Shown: positions 36,853 to 45,679, counted from the first letter of the stretch. The stretch is 64,000 bases of DNA from Collimonas antrihumi (GCF_018304965.1 NZ_JAGQED010000013.1:43177-107176); one strand, 5' to 3'. Notes: generated by a model not told the origin, from the sequence alone. Numbers and translations are program-made.

Positions 36853-37416
36853 ATGTCTCTGATCAATACCCAAATTAAGCCGTTCTCGGCAACTGCCCTG
36901 CACAATGGCAAATTCGTTCCAGTCACTCAGGACACCCTGAAGGGCAAATGGTCTGTATTCGTGTTCTACCCGGCCGACTTCACTTTCGTCTGCCCAACTG
37001 AGTTGGAAGACCTGGCCGACAACTACGCTGAATTCCAAAAACTGGGCGTGGAAATCTACGGCATCTCGACCGATACCCATTTCGCTCACAAGGCATGGCA
37101 CGACACATCGGACGCGATCAAGAAAGTGAACTACCCGCTGATCGGCGACCCGACTACAACTCTGTCGCGCAACTTTGAAGTCCTGATCGAAGAAGAAGGC
37201 CTGGCACTGCGCGGCACATTCGTGATCAATCCAGAAGGCCTGATCAAGCTGTACGAAATCCACGACAACGGCATCGGCCGTGACGCTTCGGAACTGCTAC
37301 GCAAAGTCAAGGCAGCGCAATACGTTGCATCGCACCCAGGTGAAGTTTGCCCAGCCAAGTGGAAAGAAGGCGAAGCGACTCTGACACCATCGCTGGACCT
37401 GGTTGGCAAGATCTAA
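36853..37416 (+). CDS. ahpC: alkyl hydroperoxide reductase subunit C (peroxiredoxin)
   Basis: 187 residues from the ATG at 36853, preceded by AAGGAAAAC; the frame is open upstream to 36787 but not needed. Typical 2-Cys peroxiredoxin: peroxidatic cysteine in [17 protein letters not shown] near residue 47 and resolving cysteine in [14 protein letters not shown] near 166. It reduces hydrogen peroxide and organic peroxides in the cytosol and is recycled by AhpF, encoded 122 bp downstream. A hairpin lies between the two genes. Codon use is strongly biased, as expected of a highly expressed gene. Confidence 0.97.
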   Translation: MSLINTQIKPFSATALHNGKFVPVTQDTLKGKWSVFVFYPADFTFVCPTELEDLADNYAEFQKLGVEIYGISTDTHFAHKAWHDTSDAIKKVNYPLIGDPTTTLSRNFEVLIEEEGLALRGTFVINPEGLIKLYEIHDNGIGRDASELLRKVKAAQYVASHPGEVCPAKWKEGEATLTPSLDLVGKI

Positions 37417-37454
37417 GATCTGATATCCGCTAGATATTAGTTGCAAGTGTTTTA

Positions 37455-37484
37455 CGGTTCGAGCCTGAAGCAGGGCTCGAACCG
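37455..37484 (+). promoter_or_regulatory. intercistronic hairpin between ahpC and ahpF
   Basis: CGGTTCGAGCC and GGCTCGAACCG form a perfect 11-bp stem with an 8-base loop. It lacks a T run. It could protect the ahpC transcript end or partly terminate, giving more AhpC than AhpF. Confidence 0.55.
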
Positions 37485-37538
37485 GCAGTACCCCTATTCA
37501 AATCGTCACAAACATCGTGACAAACGCAAGGAACCGCC

Positions 37539-39134
37539 ATGCTTGATGCAAATCTCAAAACCCAATTGAAAAGCTATTTGGAAAAAATCGTGCAGCCGAT
37601 TGAGATCGTTGCGTCGCTGGATAACGGTGACAAATCACGTGAACTGCAATCGCTGTTGCAAGAAATCGCGACGCTGTCGGAACGCATTACGCTGATCGAG
37701 CGTAGCGACGACAACGAACGCAAACCCTCGTTCTCCATCAATCGCCCAGGCGTCGATACCGGCATCCGCTTTGCCGCAATTCCGATGGGCCACGAATTTA
37801 CTTCGCTGGTGCTGGCCTTGTTGCAAGTCGGCGGCCATCCGGTGAAGCTGGACGAAGCCATCATCGAACAGATCCGCAATCTGGATGGCGATTATGTGTT
37901 CGAAACCTATATCTCCTTGTCGTGCCAGAACTGCCCTGAAGTAGTGCAGGCATTGAACGTGATGGCGTTGATCAATCCGCGCATCCGTCAAGTCACGATC
38001 GACGGCGCGTTGTTTCAGGATGAAGTGGAAAAGCGCGAAATCATGGCTGTGCCGACTACCTACCTGAACGGTGAAGTATTCGGCCAGGGCCGCACCAGCG
38101 TCGAAGAAATCCTCGCCAAGCTGGATACTGGCGCCGGCGCCCGCAAAGCGGTCGAACTGAGCGCCAAGGATCCCTACGATGTACTGATCGTCGGCGGCGG
38201 TCCTGCCGGCGCGGCAGCTGCGATTTATGCAGCGCGCAAGGGCATCCGCACCGGTGTGGTGTCGGAACGCTTCGGCGGCCAGGTGCTGGATACGCTGGCG
38301 ATTGAAAACTTCGTTTCGGTAAAAGAAACCGAAGGGCCGAAGTTCGCCACCGCACTGGAACAGCACGTCAAGACCTATGAAGTCGACATCATGAATGTGC
38401 AACTGGCGTCGGCCCTGATTCCAGGCAAGCTGATTGAAATCAAGATGGCCAACGGCGGTTCGCTGAAAAGCAAAACCGTGGTGCTGGCGACCGGCGCCCG
38501 CTGGCGCGAAATCAACGTGCCGGGCGAACGCGAATACCGTAACCACGGTGTCGCCTACTGCCCGCACTGCGATGGCCCGCTGTTCAAAGGGAAGCGCGTT
38601 GCGGTGATCGGTGGCGGTAATTCCGGCGTGGAAGCGGCGATCGACCTGGCTGGTTTGGTGAGTCATGTCACCTTGATCGAATTCGGCGATGAGTTGCGTG
38701 CGGATGCAGTGTTGCAACGCAAGCTGCACAGCCTGGCCAAAGTCACCGTGATCACCTCGGCGCAGACTACCGAAATCACCGGCGACAGCAAGAAGGTCAA
38801 TGGCCTGGTGTACAAGGACCGCAAGACCGATGCCGTGCATACCGTTGAACTCGAAGGCGTGTTCGTGCAAATCGGCCTGGTGCCGAATACCGAATGGCTG
38901 AAGGGTACGCTGGCCTTGTCGCGTCATGGTGAAATCGAAGTCGACGCCAAGGGCCAGACCTCGATCCCGGGTGTATTCGCCGCGGGCGACGTCACCACCG
39001 TGCCATTCAAGCAGATCGTGATCGCGGTGGGCGAGGGCGCCAAGGCTTCGCTGAGCGCATTCGATTATCTGATCCGTAGTTCGGACTCGGATGAAGAGGA
39101 TGTTGTCAGCGAAGCCGAGACTGTCGCTGCATAA
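37539..39134 (+). CDS. ahpF: alkyl hydroperoxide reductase subunit F
   Basis: 531 residues. The N-terminal double thioredoxin-like domain has its redox pair in [10 protein letters not shown] near residue 129; the flavoprotein part has the FAD motif [19 protein letters not shown] near 215, the NADH motif [17 protein letters not shown], and the reactive pair CPHCDG near 345. It passes electrons from NADH to AhpC. AGGAACC ribosome site. Last gene of the ahpCF unit, followed by a dispersed repeat. Confidence 0.97.
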   Translation: MLDANLKTQLKSYLEKIVQPIEIVASLDNGDKSRELQSLLQEIATLSERITLIERSDDNERKPSFSINRPGVDTGIRFAAIPMGHEFTSLVLALLQVGGHPVKLDEAIIEQIRNLDGDYVFETYISLSCQNCPEVVQALNVMALINPRIRQVTIDGALFQDEVEKREIMAVPTTYLNGEVFGQGRTSVEEILAKLDTGAGARKAVELSAKDPYDVLIVGGGPAGAAAAIYAARKGIRTGVVSERFGGQVLDTLAIENFVSVKETEGPKFATALEQHVKTYEVDIMNVQLASALIPGKLIEIKMANGGSLKSKTVVLATGARWREINVPGEREYRNHGVAYCPHCDGPLFKGKRVAVIGGGNSGVEAAIDLAGLVSHVTLIEFGDELRADAVLQRKLHSLAKVTVITSAQTTEITGDSKKVNGLVYKDRKTDAVHTVELEGVFVQIGLVPNTEWLKGTLALSRHGEIEVDAKGQTSIPGVFAAGDVTTVPFKQIVIAVGEGAKASLSAFDYLIRSSDSDEEDVVSEAETVAA

Positions 39135-39201
39135 GGGAACTTCGAATAACCCCTGTTATGTCATTGGCGCCCCCAGCTCGGCGCCCCCGTCTAGGCGACC
39201 C

Positions 39202-39271
39202 CGTCCTTCCCGCGAACGCGGGAATCCATTTTAAATCAGTAAACTGGATCCCCGCGTTCGCGGGGATGACG
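39202..39271. repeat. GTCNTTCCCGCG dispersed inverted repeat, copy 1
   Basis: Left arm CCTTCCCGCGAACGCGGGAA at 39205-39224 and right arm TGGATCCCCGCGTTCGCGGG continuing to GATGAC at 39270 are imperfect inverted copies, each itself a hairpin. A related copy lies at 48410. Intergenic between ahpF and the isocitrate dehydrogenase gene. Confidence 0.8.
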
Positions 39272-39471
39272 GAGTTTTTAGAGGTCATCATAAGTAAGCG
39301 ACCTGCCTTTAATCCCATCCTTATTTGTTTGAAACACAACGCAGCAGCAATGCCGCGCGCCTTCCCCTGCACGACCTCTTTGTAAACTGACCGAAAGCTT
39401 CACGGTGCTAATATTGTCAGTCTCGCTTGCTGTCCCGGCTTGTCCTATCACTGCGCTCTCAAGAGGATTCC

Positions 39472-40509
39472 ATGAATAACCCGACACTTAAACAAATTCC
39501 CGCCACGCTGATCCCCGGAGACGGCATCGGCCCTGAAGTGGTCGAGGCCACGGTCCAGGTGTTGGCCGCGTTGGGATCCCCTTTCTCTTGGGATATACAA
39601 CAAGCAGGTGTAGCCGGCGTCAATGCCAGCGGCGACCCGCTGCCGGAAGCAACCTTGGCCAGCATCCGCAAGACCAAGCTCGCCCTCAAAGGCCCGCTGA
39701 CCACACCGATAGGCGAAGGCTTCCGCTCCTCCAACGTCCGTCTGCGCGAAGAATTCCAGCTATATGCCAATGTCCGGCCGGCACGGACGATTGTTCCCGG
39801 CCGCTTCGAAGACATCGACGTCGTCCTGATCCGGGAAAACATCGGCGGCTTCTATGTGGCGCACGAATACTACATTCCGGTCGGCGACGATCCCCGCGCA
39901 GTTGCCGTCTCTACCGGCATCAACACACGCGAAGCCTGCAAGAAGATTGCCCGCTTCGCCTTCGAATACGCGGTAAAGAACGGCCGCAAGAAAATCACCG
40001 TGGTGCATAAGGCGAACATCCTCAAGGCGCTGACCGGCATCTTCCTCGAAGCCGCCCGGGAAATAGCGCGCGAGTACGAAGGCAAAGTGCAGATGAACGA
40101 CATGATCGTCGACGCCTGCGCGATGCAACTGGTGCTGAATCCGTGGCAGTTCGATATGCTCTTATGCACCAACCTGTTCGGCGATATTCTGTCGGATCAA
40201 CTGGCAGGGCTGGTGGGCGGACTCGGCATGGCGCCCGGCGCGAATATCGGCGATGACGTCGCGATCTTCGAAGCAGTGCACGGATCGGCGCCGGACATTG
40301 CGGGCAAGGGCATCGCTAATCCGATTTCCCTGCTGCTGGCAGCGGGCCAGATGCTTGACCATGTCGGCCATGATGATCTCGCCCTGCGACTGCGCACCGC
40401 GATCACCGACACGCTTAACAAGGATCACGTTGCTACCGGCGATCTCAAAGGCAAGGCATCCACGCAAGAGTTTACCGATGCGATTGTGCGCAGGTTGCAG
40501 GCGAAATAA
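39472..40509 (+). CDS. NAD-type isocitrate dehydrogenase (isocitrate/isopropylmalate family)
   Basis: 345 residues from the ATG at 39472, which follows AAGAGG; the frame runs on from 39427. Signatures: IPGDGIGPEVVEATVQVL, substrate arginines in FRSSNVRLREEFQLYANVRP, the RENIGGFYVAHEY loop, and the metal site FGDILSDQLAGLVGGLGMAP. The pattern around the substrate loop fits the short NAD-dependent isocitrate dehydrogenase group rather than LeuB, but homoisocitrate or tartrate specificities cannot be excluded. Not in an operon with leu genes. Confidence 0.82.
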   Translation: MNNPTLKQIPATLIPGDGIGPEVVEATVQVLAALGSPFSWDIQQAGVAGVNASGDPLPEATLASIRKTKLALKGPLTTPIGEGFRSSNVRLREEFQLYANVRPARTIVPGRFEDIDVVLIRENIGGFYVAHEYYIPVGDDPRAVAVSTGINTREACKKIARFAFEYAVKNGRKKITVVHKANILKALTGIFLEAAREIAREYEGKVQMNDMIVDACAMQLVLNPWQFDMLLCTNLFGDILSDQLAGLVGGLGMAPGANIGDDVAIFEAVHGSAPDIAGKGIANPISLLLAAGQMLDHVGHDDLALRLRTAITDTLNKDHVATGDLKGKASTQEFTDAIVRRLQAK

Positions 40510-40585
40510 AACTGACTACTGCGCATCTGTTGCCAGCGAGGTAGAGACGAGCCAGTAGGCAAGCCCGCGATACGAGGTTTTCCAG

Positions 40586-41377
40586 TCAGGCGATGGAATA
40601 TAAGGTCGCTGCACCCCAAGCCATCAGCAGGACGCCGACGCCGCGGCCGATCCAATGGCCAGCGGGCGCGAGTTTTTCGATCAGGACAAACAGAGCGATG
40701 CCGCCGATCCACGTGAAATTCATCACGCCGCCGACGAAGAGCAGCAGCATCAGCAGCCAGCAGCAACCGACACAGTAAGCTCCGTGCCGGAAACCCATCA
40801 TGAATGCACCACGCACCCCTGTTCTCCAATGCGTCGTCAGGAACTCAATCGGCGAACGGCAGTGTCGCAGGCAAAACTGCTTTAACGGCGTCCACTGATA
40901 CAGGCCAGCGGTAATCAACACCGCTCCCGCCAGGACGGTGCTGGTGGTTTCCATCATCGGCGATATCAGCGCACTTTGCTCCAGCCCATACTGAAGCATG
41001 GCGGCCACCAGACTGAACGTAGCCCAGACCGCGACATAGCCAAGCATGAAGCCGCCCGACGCGGTCACCGATTCACCTCTTGCTGCCTGGTTCCGTGCGA
41101 TGGTGCAATAGAGCAGGATCATCGGCGCGGCGCTTGGCAGCATCATGGCCGCCATCATTACCGCCCACATCACGAACACAAGAACTGCATGGCCGAGCGT
41201 CCACGGCCCCATGCTCATCGGCATCAGCATGTCGCCCATCGCTTGCATCATCCCGGCGCCAGTCAGCAAATACGTCCAGGACAGGATGACGACGACCAGC
41301 AGTCCGGATACGACCAGAACACGATCGTGTTTCAGCCCTCGTTGCAACACGCGCTGCATGAATGCGCTATCAGCCAC
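40586..41377 (-). CDS. DUF2182 integral membrane protein
   Basis: 263 residues from a GTG directly after the stop of the upstream DUF1326 gene (TGAGTG). About six or seven helices. The motif WAVMMAAMMLPSAAPMILLY is diagnostic of DUF2182, predicted metal-binding membrane proteins; further conserved CPSPI-like and GFRHGAYCVGCCWLLM segments contain cysteines and a histidine that could bind metal. The tight pairing with a DUF1326 gene is common in proteobacteria, so the two act together, function unknown. Confidence 0.88.
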   Translation of the reverse strand: MADSAFMQRVLQRGLKHDRVLVVSGLLVVVILSWTYLLTGAGMMQAMGDMLMPMSMGPWTLGHAVLVFVMWAVMMAAMMLPSAAPMILLYCTIARNQAARGESVTASGGFMLGYVAVWATFSLVAAMLQYGLEQSALISPMMETTSTVLAGAVLITAGLYQWTPLKQFCLRHCRSPIEFLTTHWRTGVRGAFMMGFRHGAYCVGCCWLLMLLLFVGGVMNFTWIGGIALFVLIEKLAPAGHWIGRGVGVLLMAWGAATLYSIA

Positions 41378-42010
41378 TCAAGCCGCCACGCCTTGCGGTG
41401 TCTGCACAACGTTGGCAAGCGTACTGTGCCCACCCTTCGTCTCAAACTTGATGGCCCCGTTGCTACGGATGTTGGATGAAGCTACCTCGGCCCCGTGATG
41501 CTCGAAACCTTCCGGCATCACCACCTGGATGTGATGCGGTGCACCGGTCACCGGGTTTTTGATCGGTTCCACTTCGGTTTCAAGCACGCCGGGGATAACC
41601 AGGCGCGCGACCCTGGCAGCCTTGTCAAACTCAAACGTGACGGGCGCGAAAATGGGATCGTGCATCGTCGTCACGATCAGGCTGAAGATATGGAACAGCG
41701 TACCTTCCGCCGAGTTCTGCCCCGACATGATGTTGAACAATGCCTCGCGCTGAGCCGGTGTGGCACGTTCTTCGATGATCGGCTGCAGCTGCCCGTTTCC
41801 TAAATGCAATGCACCCGGGAACGACACCACTACGAAGAAACTCAAGCCATCCAGGTTGGTAGTGCCGAAATGGCCCTTGGTGATACGCATGCCTGCGAGG
41901 CCCTTGCAGCTACCCTGCGTCGGGTTCGCGTTGAAGTCGCAAGGGCATCCGAATGCGCAGGTGCAGTTCTTGATCCATTCGCCTTCGAGGCGCCAGTCAG
42001 CTTGTGCCAT
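41378..42010 (-). CDS. DUF1326 domain protein
   Basis: 210 residues, cytosolic. Shows the family start WRLEGEWIKNCTCAFGCPCD with the cysteine cluster CTCxxxCPCD, which is likely a metal or redox site, and later GLSFFVVVSFPGALHLGNG and a FSLIVTTMHDPIFAPV segment. It directly precedes and is translationally coupled to the DUF2182 membrane protein gene. The role is unknown; the cysteine cluster plus a partner predicted to bind metal suggests metal handling, which is inference. Confidence 0.88.
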   Translation of the reverse strand: MAQADWRLEGEWIKNCTCAFGCPCDFNANPTQGSCKGLAGMRITKGHFGTTNLDGLSFFVVVSFPGALHLGNGQLQPIIEERATPAQREALFNIMSGQNSAEGTLFHIFSLIVTTMHDPIFAPVTFEFDKAARVARLVIPGVLETEVEPIKNPVTGAPHHIQVVMPEGFEHHGAEVASSNIRSNGAIKFETKGGHSTLANVVQTPQGVAA

Positions 42011-42329
42011 GTTATTCTCCTGTCAGTGTTTGTGAACGCATCGTAGTTCGACGCGATCAACATGCGAGCCTGAAGCAGGTCAGCAGATCCTTTGAGTACT
42101 TACAATCGAGACATGTTGTGCTTCAGCATTGAGACGTTCCATGAACGTAAGTGACGCATTGAATTCATCGTCAAAATGTGTTTTCACTGAGTGAAGATTA
42201 GTGCACGTCTTGACCGATTACAAATGGTTTCGACCTGTTCCTGCGACCCTCGCCGGGCTTCACGGAAGCGCATTGGCTGACTCGCTTCAAGCATTACCCG
42301 GTCTCCCGCTTATATTTAAAAAACATGCC
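42011..42329. other. 319-bp intergenic region
   Basis: Divergent promoter region for the DUF1326 operon and the ABC ATPase gene. The ATPase frame is open through part of it from 42201, but no credible start precedes 42330. Nothing else is seen. Confidence 0.5.
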
Positions 42330-42962
42330 ATGAAGCACCATCAAACAACCATCCTTCAAGCCGTCGATCTCACTTTTCATTATCCCGAGCAAAAATTATT
42401 CAGCAACTGGTCAGCCGAAATTCCTGCCGGCATCACGCTGGTGCGCGGCGGCGATGGGCGAGGGAAGAGTAGTTTGTTGCGGCTGCTGGCGGGCAACCTG
42501 CCGGCCCAGTCGGGGGAGTTACAAATCAACGATATGCGCTTGCAGGAGCAGCCCGACGCTTATCGGCGGCATGTATTTTGGGTAGATCCGCGTTCGGAAG
42601 CGTTCGATCAGATGACGGCGCATGAGTATTTTGCTTCGTTGCATGCTGCGTATCCGGAGTTTGATGACGCGCTGTTGCCTGTACTCACTGAGGGTTTGTC
42701 GCTGACGCCGCATCTGGACAAGCAGCTGTATAAGTTATCCACAGGAAGTAAACGGAAGGTCTGGCTGGCTGCGGCTTTTGCCGCCGAGGCGGTGCTTAAT
42801 TTGCTGGACGATCCATTTGCAGGGTTGGATAAGGCGTCGATCAATTTTGTTGTGAAGATGTTGAATCAGGTTGTTGGCAATCCGGGGCAGGCTTGGGTGA
42901 TTGCGCTTTATGAAGCGCCGGAGGGGGTGCCGCTAGTGACAGTGCTGGAGCTAGGAGATTGA
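42330..42962 (+). CDS. orphan CcmA-like ABC transporter ATP-binding protein
   Basis: 210 residues from the ATG at 42330. The Walker A motif is GGDGRGKSSLL near residue 42. The ABC signature is degenerate (LSTGSKRK instead of LSGGQxxR) and Walker B reads LNLLDDPFAGLD, with Asp at the position of the catalytic Glu. The size and layout resemble CcmA-type ATPases, but no membrane partner or cytochrome c maturation gene is adjacent. Reduced or altered ATPase activity, or a regulatory role, is possible. Confidence 0.8.
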   Translation: MKHHQTTILQAVDLTFHYPEQKLFSNWSAEIPAGITLVRGGDGRGKSSLLRLLAGNLPAQSGELQINDMRLQEQPDAYRRHVFWVDPRSEAFDQMTAHEYFASLHAAYPEFDDALLPVLTEGLSLTPHLDKQLYKLSTGSKRKVWLAAAFAAEAVLNLLDDPFAGLDKASINFVVKMLNQVVGNPGQAWVIALYEAPEGVPLVTVLELGD

Positions 42963-43005
42963 GAATGCGCAGCACATAGACTGGCATTCGCGCACCCCGT
43001 GCCTA

Positions 43006-43291
43006 TTAGGCCGGAACCAGCTCTATCTTGATTTTCTTTCCCAGTGCCGCCGCCGCGCCGGCAAGCGTAGTTAGTGTCAGGCTGGTGTCGCTTTCATCCA
43101 ATAGGCGATTCAGCGCAGTACGGCTGGTATGCACCTTCCTGGCCAGTGCAGTCTTGGTCATTTTTTGACCCTTCATTTCGCGCAATTTGCCATGCAATTA
43201 CACGCTTAACGGCCACAGCCGTTACGTCTTGCAGCGTCGCATCTTCTGCAAGGAAATCATCGAAATTGCTGCCGATATGCTTTCTGTTCAT
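43006..43291 (-). pseudogene. XRE-type (HigA-like) antitoxin gene with a frameshift
   Basis: The ATG at 43291 begins MNRKHIGSNFDDFLAEDATL and continues TAVAVKRVIAWQIAR; the rest of the antitoxin, EMKGQKMTKTALARKVHTSR and TLAGAAAALGKKIKIELVPA, is in the next frame and ends at 43006. The two halves join at about 43190 with a one-base shift. The downstream half alone could start at an ATG at 43197, giving a 63-residue HTH peptide. The family is the XRE antitoxin paired with phage Gp49-like (HigB/RelE) toxins, whose remnant lies just upstream. Confidence 0.75.
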
Positions 43292-43296
43292 CACTA

Positions 43297-43413
43297 GCCC
43301 CTTATTTTTTTTTTTGCGGTTGTTCGCTGTTTTTAAGTCGTCTTTTGGTGTGGCCTGAGACTTTTTAATAAAGCCGTGCAACAGCACCATGACATGTTCA
43401 TCCAGAGTGGACC
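43297..43413 (-). pseudogene. Gp49-like (HigB) toxin fragment
   Basis: In frame with the antitoxin start, the DNA reads GLRSTL then EHVMVLLHGFIKKSQATPKD and DLKTANNRKKK. The second part is the characteristic C-terminal end of Gp49/HigB toxins; the first resembles the middle of the same protein with about 17 residues missing, and the N-terminal half is absent. The stop is lost at a run of eleven A. The fragment abuts the end of the RES toxin gene at 43414. Confidence 0.65.
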
Positions 43414-43890
43414 TTAACCCATTCTCGGGTCATATAGCCATTTCCGAAGTTTGGTTGCGGTGATGCCTTTGGCATCCACATGCAACGGATTAATCAGGAC
43501 GTTTTGTTCCTCCGGAACAATGACAGACGGCACCAGAAGCAAGGCAGAAACACCACTGGCAGCCCAGGCATCGCCAGCATCAAGACTTACCCTGCCTGTT
43601 GGAAGGGCATCCCATCCGACAGGCGCGCTTGTCGCCGTTACCTGTACGGCCGCTTTCCATGCGACGTCAGGGATCTCGATGCGCACCAGGTAACGATTTA
43701 AAGGCAGCCCGGCTGACTTCACATGGACGAATGTTTCCAGGCAAGCCAGAGCAATGTTTTCTGCACAGTAAAGTAAAGCAGTTCCGGCGCGATTCCAGCG
43801 GCCGCCGGTGTCCTTCGCACCGGCGCCAGTCAGGTCGTCAGCAGTATAGTCAGGCGTGTCGGCAGCAATGCGCCACACCACCCGACTCAA
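43414..43890 (-). CDS. RES-domain toxin (NAD+-degrading family)
   Basis: 158 residues if started at the TTG at 43890, which overlaps the antitoxin stop (TTGA); the frame stays open to 43974 inside the antitoxin gene. RES features: an N-terminal VVWRIA, then GGRWNRAGTALLYCAENIAL, LETFVHVKSAGLP, and a late SVIVPEEQNVLINP. Family members (MbcT, ParT, Res) break down or transfer ADP-ribose from NAD+, causing growth arrest. Encoded directly after a matching Xre/MbcA/ParS antitoxin, the usual order for this type of module. Confidence 0.85.
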   Translation of the reverse strand: MSRVVWRIAADTPDYTADDLTGAGAKDTGGRWNRAGTALLYCAENIALACLETFVHVKSAGLPLNRYLVRIEIPDVAWKAAVQVTATSAPVGWDALPTGRVSLDAGDAWAASGVSALLLVPSVIVPEEQNVLINPLHVDAKGITATKLRKWLYDPRMG

Positions 43891-44399
43891 GCGTAGGCCC
43901 CGCTTTGCATTGTGGCCAGAAGATTGGAAACCAGTTTTTGACCTTCCATGGTGTCCATGTAACTCGCCGGACATTCACCGCCTAAGGCGGGAATCGGTTC
44001 TTCCAGCCAGTGCGCAACCCATTTTGCGGCATCGAATCCTTCCGGGTTGCCGGATTGCTCTACCATTGCCTGCACCTGTCCGATCAAATTGGACATGCCG
44101 ACCACACGCTCGCTGTCTTCCGCGGAAAGCTCTTCATCCCTGCTCGCCTTGCGATTGACGGTGGCCGTTGACAGCCTCAGAAACTTGAAAACCCTGTCCT
44201 GGGGGGTATCCATCATGCGCACCATGTCTTTCACCTCAACGGCACGCACACCTTGCCGTATCAATCTCACACGCAAAGCCGGGGTAGAGCCATACACGTT
44301 ACGAAAGTCAGTCAGCGAAATCAAGCTGGACTCGGCGGCAAACGCTGTTACCCGAAGGGCTTTTTTGGCTTGAGGGCGTTTCTCAGTTGAAACTGTCAT
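43887..44399 (-). CDS. Xre/MbcA/ParS-type antitoxin of the RES toxin
   Basis: 170 residues. An N-terminal region with a helix-turn-helix (RLIRQGVRAVEVKDMVRMMD, RVFKFLRLSTATVNRK) is followed by the DUF2384 antitoxin domain: LSAEDSERVVGMSNLIGQVQ and WVAHWLEEPIPALGGECPAS then YMDTMEGQKLVSNLL, the C-terminal part that blocks the RES active site. Inverted repeats in its promoter at 44405-44438 fit autoregulation. Its stop overlaps the toxin start. Confidence 0.88.
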   Translation of the reverse strand: MTVSTEKRPQAKKALRVTAFAAESSLISLTDFRNVYGSTPALRVRLIRQGVRAVEVKDMVRMMDTPQDRVFKFLRLSTATVNRKASRDEELSAEDSERVVGMSNLIGQVQAMVEQSGNPEGFDAAKWVAHWLEEPIPALGGECPASYMDTMEGQKLVSNLLATMQSGAYA

Positions 44400-44404
44400 G
44401 ATTC

Positions 44405-44438
44405 GCTCCTTTGAGCAATAATATTAGCTCAAATGAGC
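44405..44438. promoter_or_regulatory. overlapping inverted repeats, RES/Xre operator candidate
   Basis: TTTGAGC-N10-GCTCAAA spans 44410-44433, flanked by GCTC at 44405 and a GCTCA-AA-TGAGC dyad at 44427-44438. They start six bases before the antitoxin start codon. Confidence 0.65.
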
Positions 44439-44657
44439 ATGAAAGCCAAGGACTAGATTCTTCATCGCTGCTGCCTGATCGGTATGCTCCCGGCTGCGTT
44501 GCGTACAGCTAGAAGGCGAACGTGCGGCGGCGAACAAGCTGGCAGCGGACGATGTGCTAGCAGGGCAAGGTCTGTCGACAGGTAAAGCACGTGGTGGCTT
44601 GGTACCGGTGCGTCGACGTAAGCTACGATGCAATTTAAGTAGATATAAAACTAAATT

Positions 44658-44675
44658 TGGTCTATATTTTGACCA
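44658..44675. promoter_or_regulatory. operator candidate of the Phd/ParE pair
   Basis: TGGTC-TATATTTT-GACCA, a 5+5 inverted repeat 63 bp before the antitoxin start, overlapping an AT-rich promoter-like stretch. Phd-type antitoxins bind short palindromes at this position. Confidence 0.5.
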
Positions 44676-44737
44676 CATCGAATTATTGAGGAAAACTGGG
44701 GCGTTACCTTAACAATTAGAGTCACAAGGAAGCAACC

Positions 44738-45010
44738 ATGAAATTTTCTGAACAGATCAAACCGATTTCTTATCTCAAATCCCATGCTGCCGAAATTATC
44801 AGGGATTTTGACGACAACAGAAATCCTCTCATCATCACCCAAAATGGCGAAGCCAAGATGGTTGTCATCGATATCCGCAGCTACGAGCAACAACAGGAAA
44901 CGATGGCACTGTTAAAAATTCTTGCACTTGGTCAAAAGCAGATCGAACAAGGTAAATTTCAAGATGCCGCTGCCTTTTTTGCTGAGATGGAGAAAGAAGA
45001 TCAGCAATGA
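44738..45010 (+). CDS. Phd/YefM family antitoxin
   Basis: 90 residues. The N-terminal DNA-binding part reads EQIKPISYLKSHAAEIIRDF, then NRNPLIITQNGEAKMVVIDI, the family core. The C-terminal tail (EQGKFQDAAAFFAEMEKEDQ) is acidic and would wrap the toxin. Stop and toxin start overlap as ATGA at 45007-45010. Good AAGGAAG ribosome site. Confidence 0.92.
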   Translation: MKFSEQIKPISYLKSHAAEIIRDFDDNRNPLIITQNGEAKMVVIDIRSYEQQQETMALLKILALGQKQIEQGKFQDAAAFFAEMEKEDQQ

Positions 45011-45336
45011 CTCACAAAGTAAAAGTTCTTGATTATGCCAAGATTGATTATCGGGAAATCAAGAAGTGGTTGAGGATGAAATTTGGTGAACATGTCTGGA
45101 CGGAAGTTGAAGCCGATTTCAAAAAAATTCTGACTCAAATTGGCGAAATGCCTTTCGCTGGACTGATAGTAGAGGAAGTTTCAGAGCTTGGTTTAACTGA
45201 TTATCGCCAACGGCTCGTTGGTCAAACCAGGATCATTTACCAAGTCAAAGAACACGACGTGTATGTTCATATGTTTGTAGACACCAGCCGAGATTTTTCT
45301 ACCATGCTCAATCAGAGACTGATACAAGGCATTTAG
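45007..45336 (+). CDS. ParE/RelE superfamily toxin
   Basis: 109 residues. Shows the fold pattern of the family: VLDYAKIDYREIKKWLRMKF, then FKKILTQIGEMPFAGLIVEE, TDYRQRLVGQTRIIYQVKEH and DVYVHMFVDTSRDFSTM. Basic strand residues R and Q around the RxxxxxRIIY segment fit ParE or RelE; target (gyrase or ribosome) cannot be told from sequence. Located between the RES/Xre module and gyrB. Encoded with the overlapping Phd-type antitoxin. Confidence 0.9.
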   Translation: MTHKVKVLDYAKIDYREIKKWLRMKFGEHVWTEVEADFKKILTQIGEMPFAGLIVEEVSELGLTDYRQRLVGQTRIIYQVKEHDVYVHMFVDTSRDFSTMLNQRLIQGI

Positions 45337-45657
45337 TAAAAAGAGCGGACGAAGTCGGGGGCTAGATAACTGCTGGTGGAAAGAACCGTTTTTCCTGCGC
45401 GATCGAACTGCTTGAGGACTCGTTCCTTGCTGATGAAAACGAGATTCCGTCAATATCGGTTGAAGAGAACAAGTTATATACGTCATCCCTGAGCTTCAAT
45501 TCGTCTCCAGTTAGAAATACCGTAGTTGCCTTTTTAGACCTCAGTTTCCGTTATGTTCACGATCCTACGTTGTCGCTTTGCTTCTTCGCGTCTGCGACTG
45601 TAAGGGAAGTAAAAAGCATTGACCTATAGCGTAACGTCATAAGTGGCAGCAATTCTT

Positions 45658-45679
45658 ACACGGCCCCTCGGGGCCGTGT
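45658..45679. terminator. perfect GC-rich hairpin
   Basis: ACACGGCCCC-TC-GGGGCCGTGT: a 10-bp perfect stem followed by TCATTTGG. The short T content makes it a weak plus-strand terminator candidate for the Phd/ParE operon. Confidence 0.5.

Larger units (their letters stand above)
44400..44737. other. 338-bp region between two divergent toxin-antitoxin operons
   Basis: Holds the promoter and operator candidates of the RES/Xre pair (left end) and of the Phd/ParE pair (44658-44675). A minus frame at 44424-44678 exists but shows no family features and is discounted. Confidence 0.5.

Noticed and set aside
37635..38927. 430-codon minus-strand frame
   Set aside because: Antisense shadow of ahpF; composition typical of the reverse frame of a high-GC gene.
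39106..39372. Minus-strand frame giving a PANAGIQ / WIPAFAG peptide
   Set aside because: This peptide is the well-known artefact of translating the GTCATTCCCGCG repeat; not a gene.
44424..44678. 84-codon minus-strand frame between TA operons
   Set aside because: Overlaps operator candidates and has no conserved features.
45366..45629. 87-codon stop-free stretch with an intact-looking composition
   Set aside because: No ATG, no ribosome site and no family motif; could be a gene remnant but cannot be supported.
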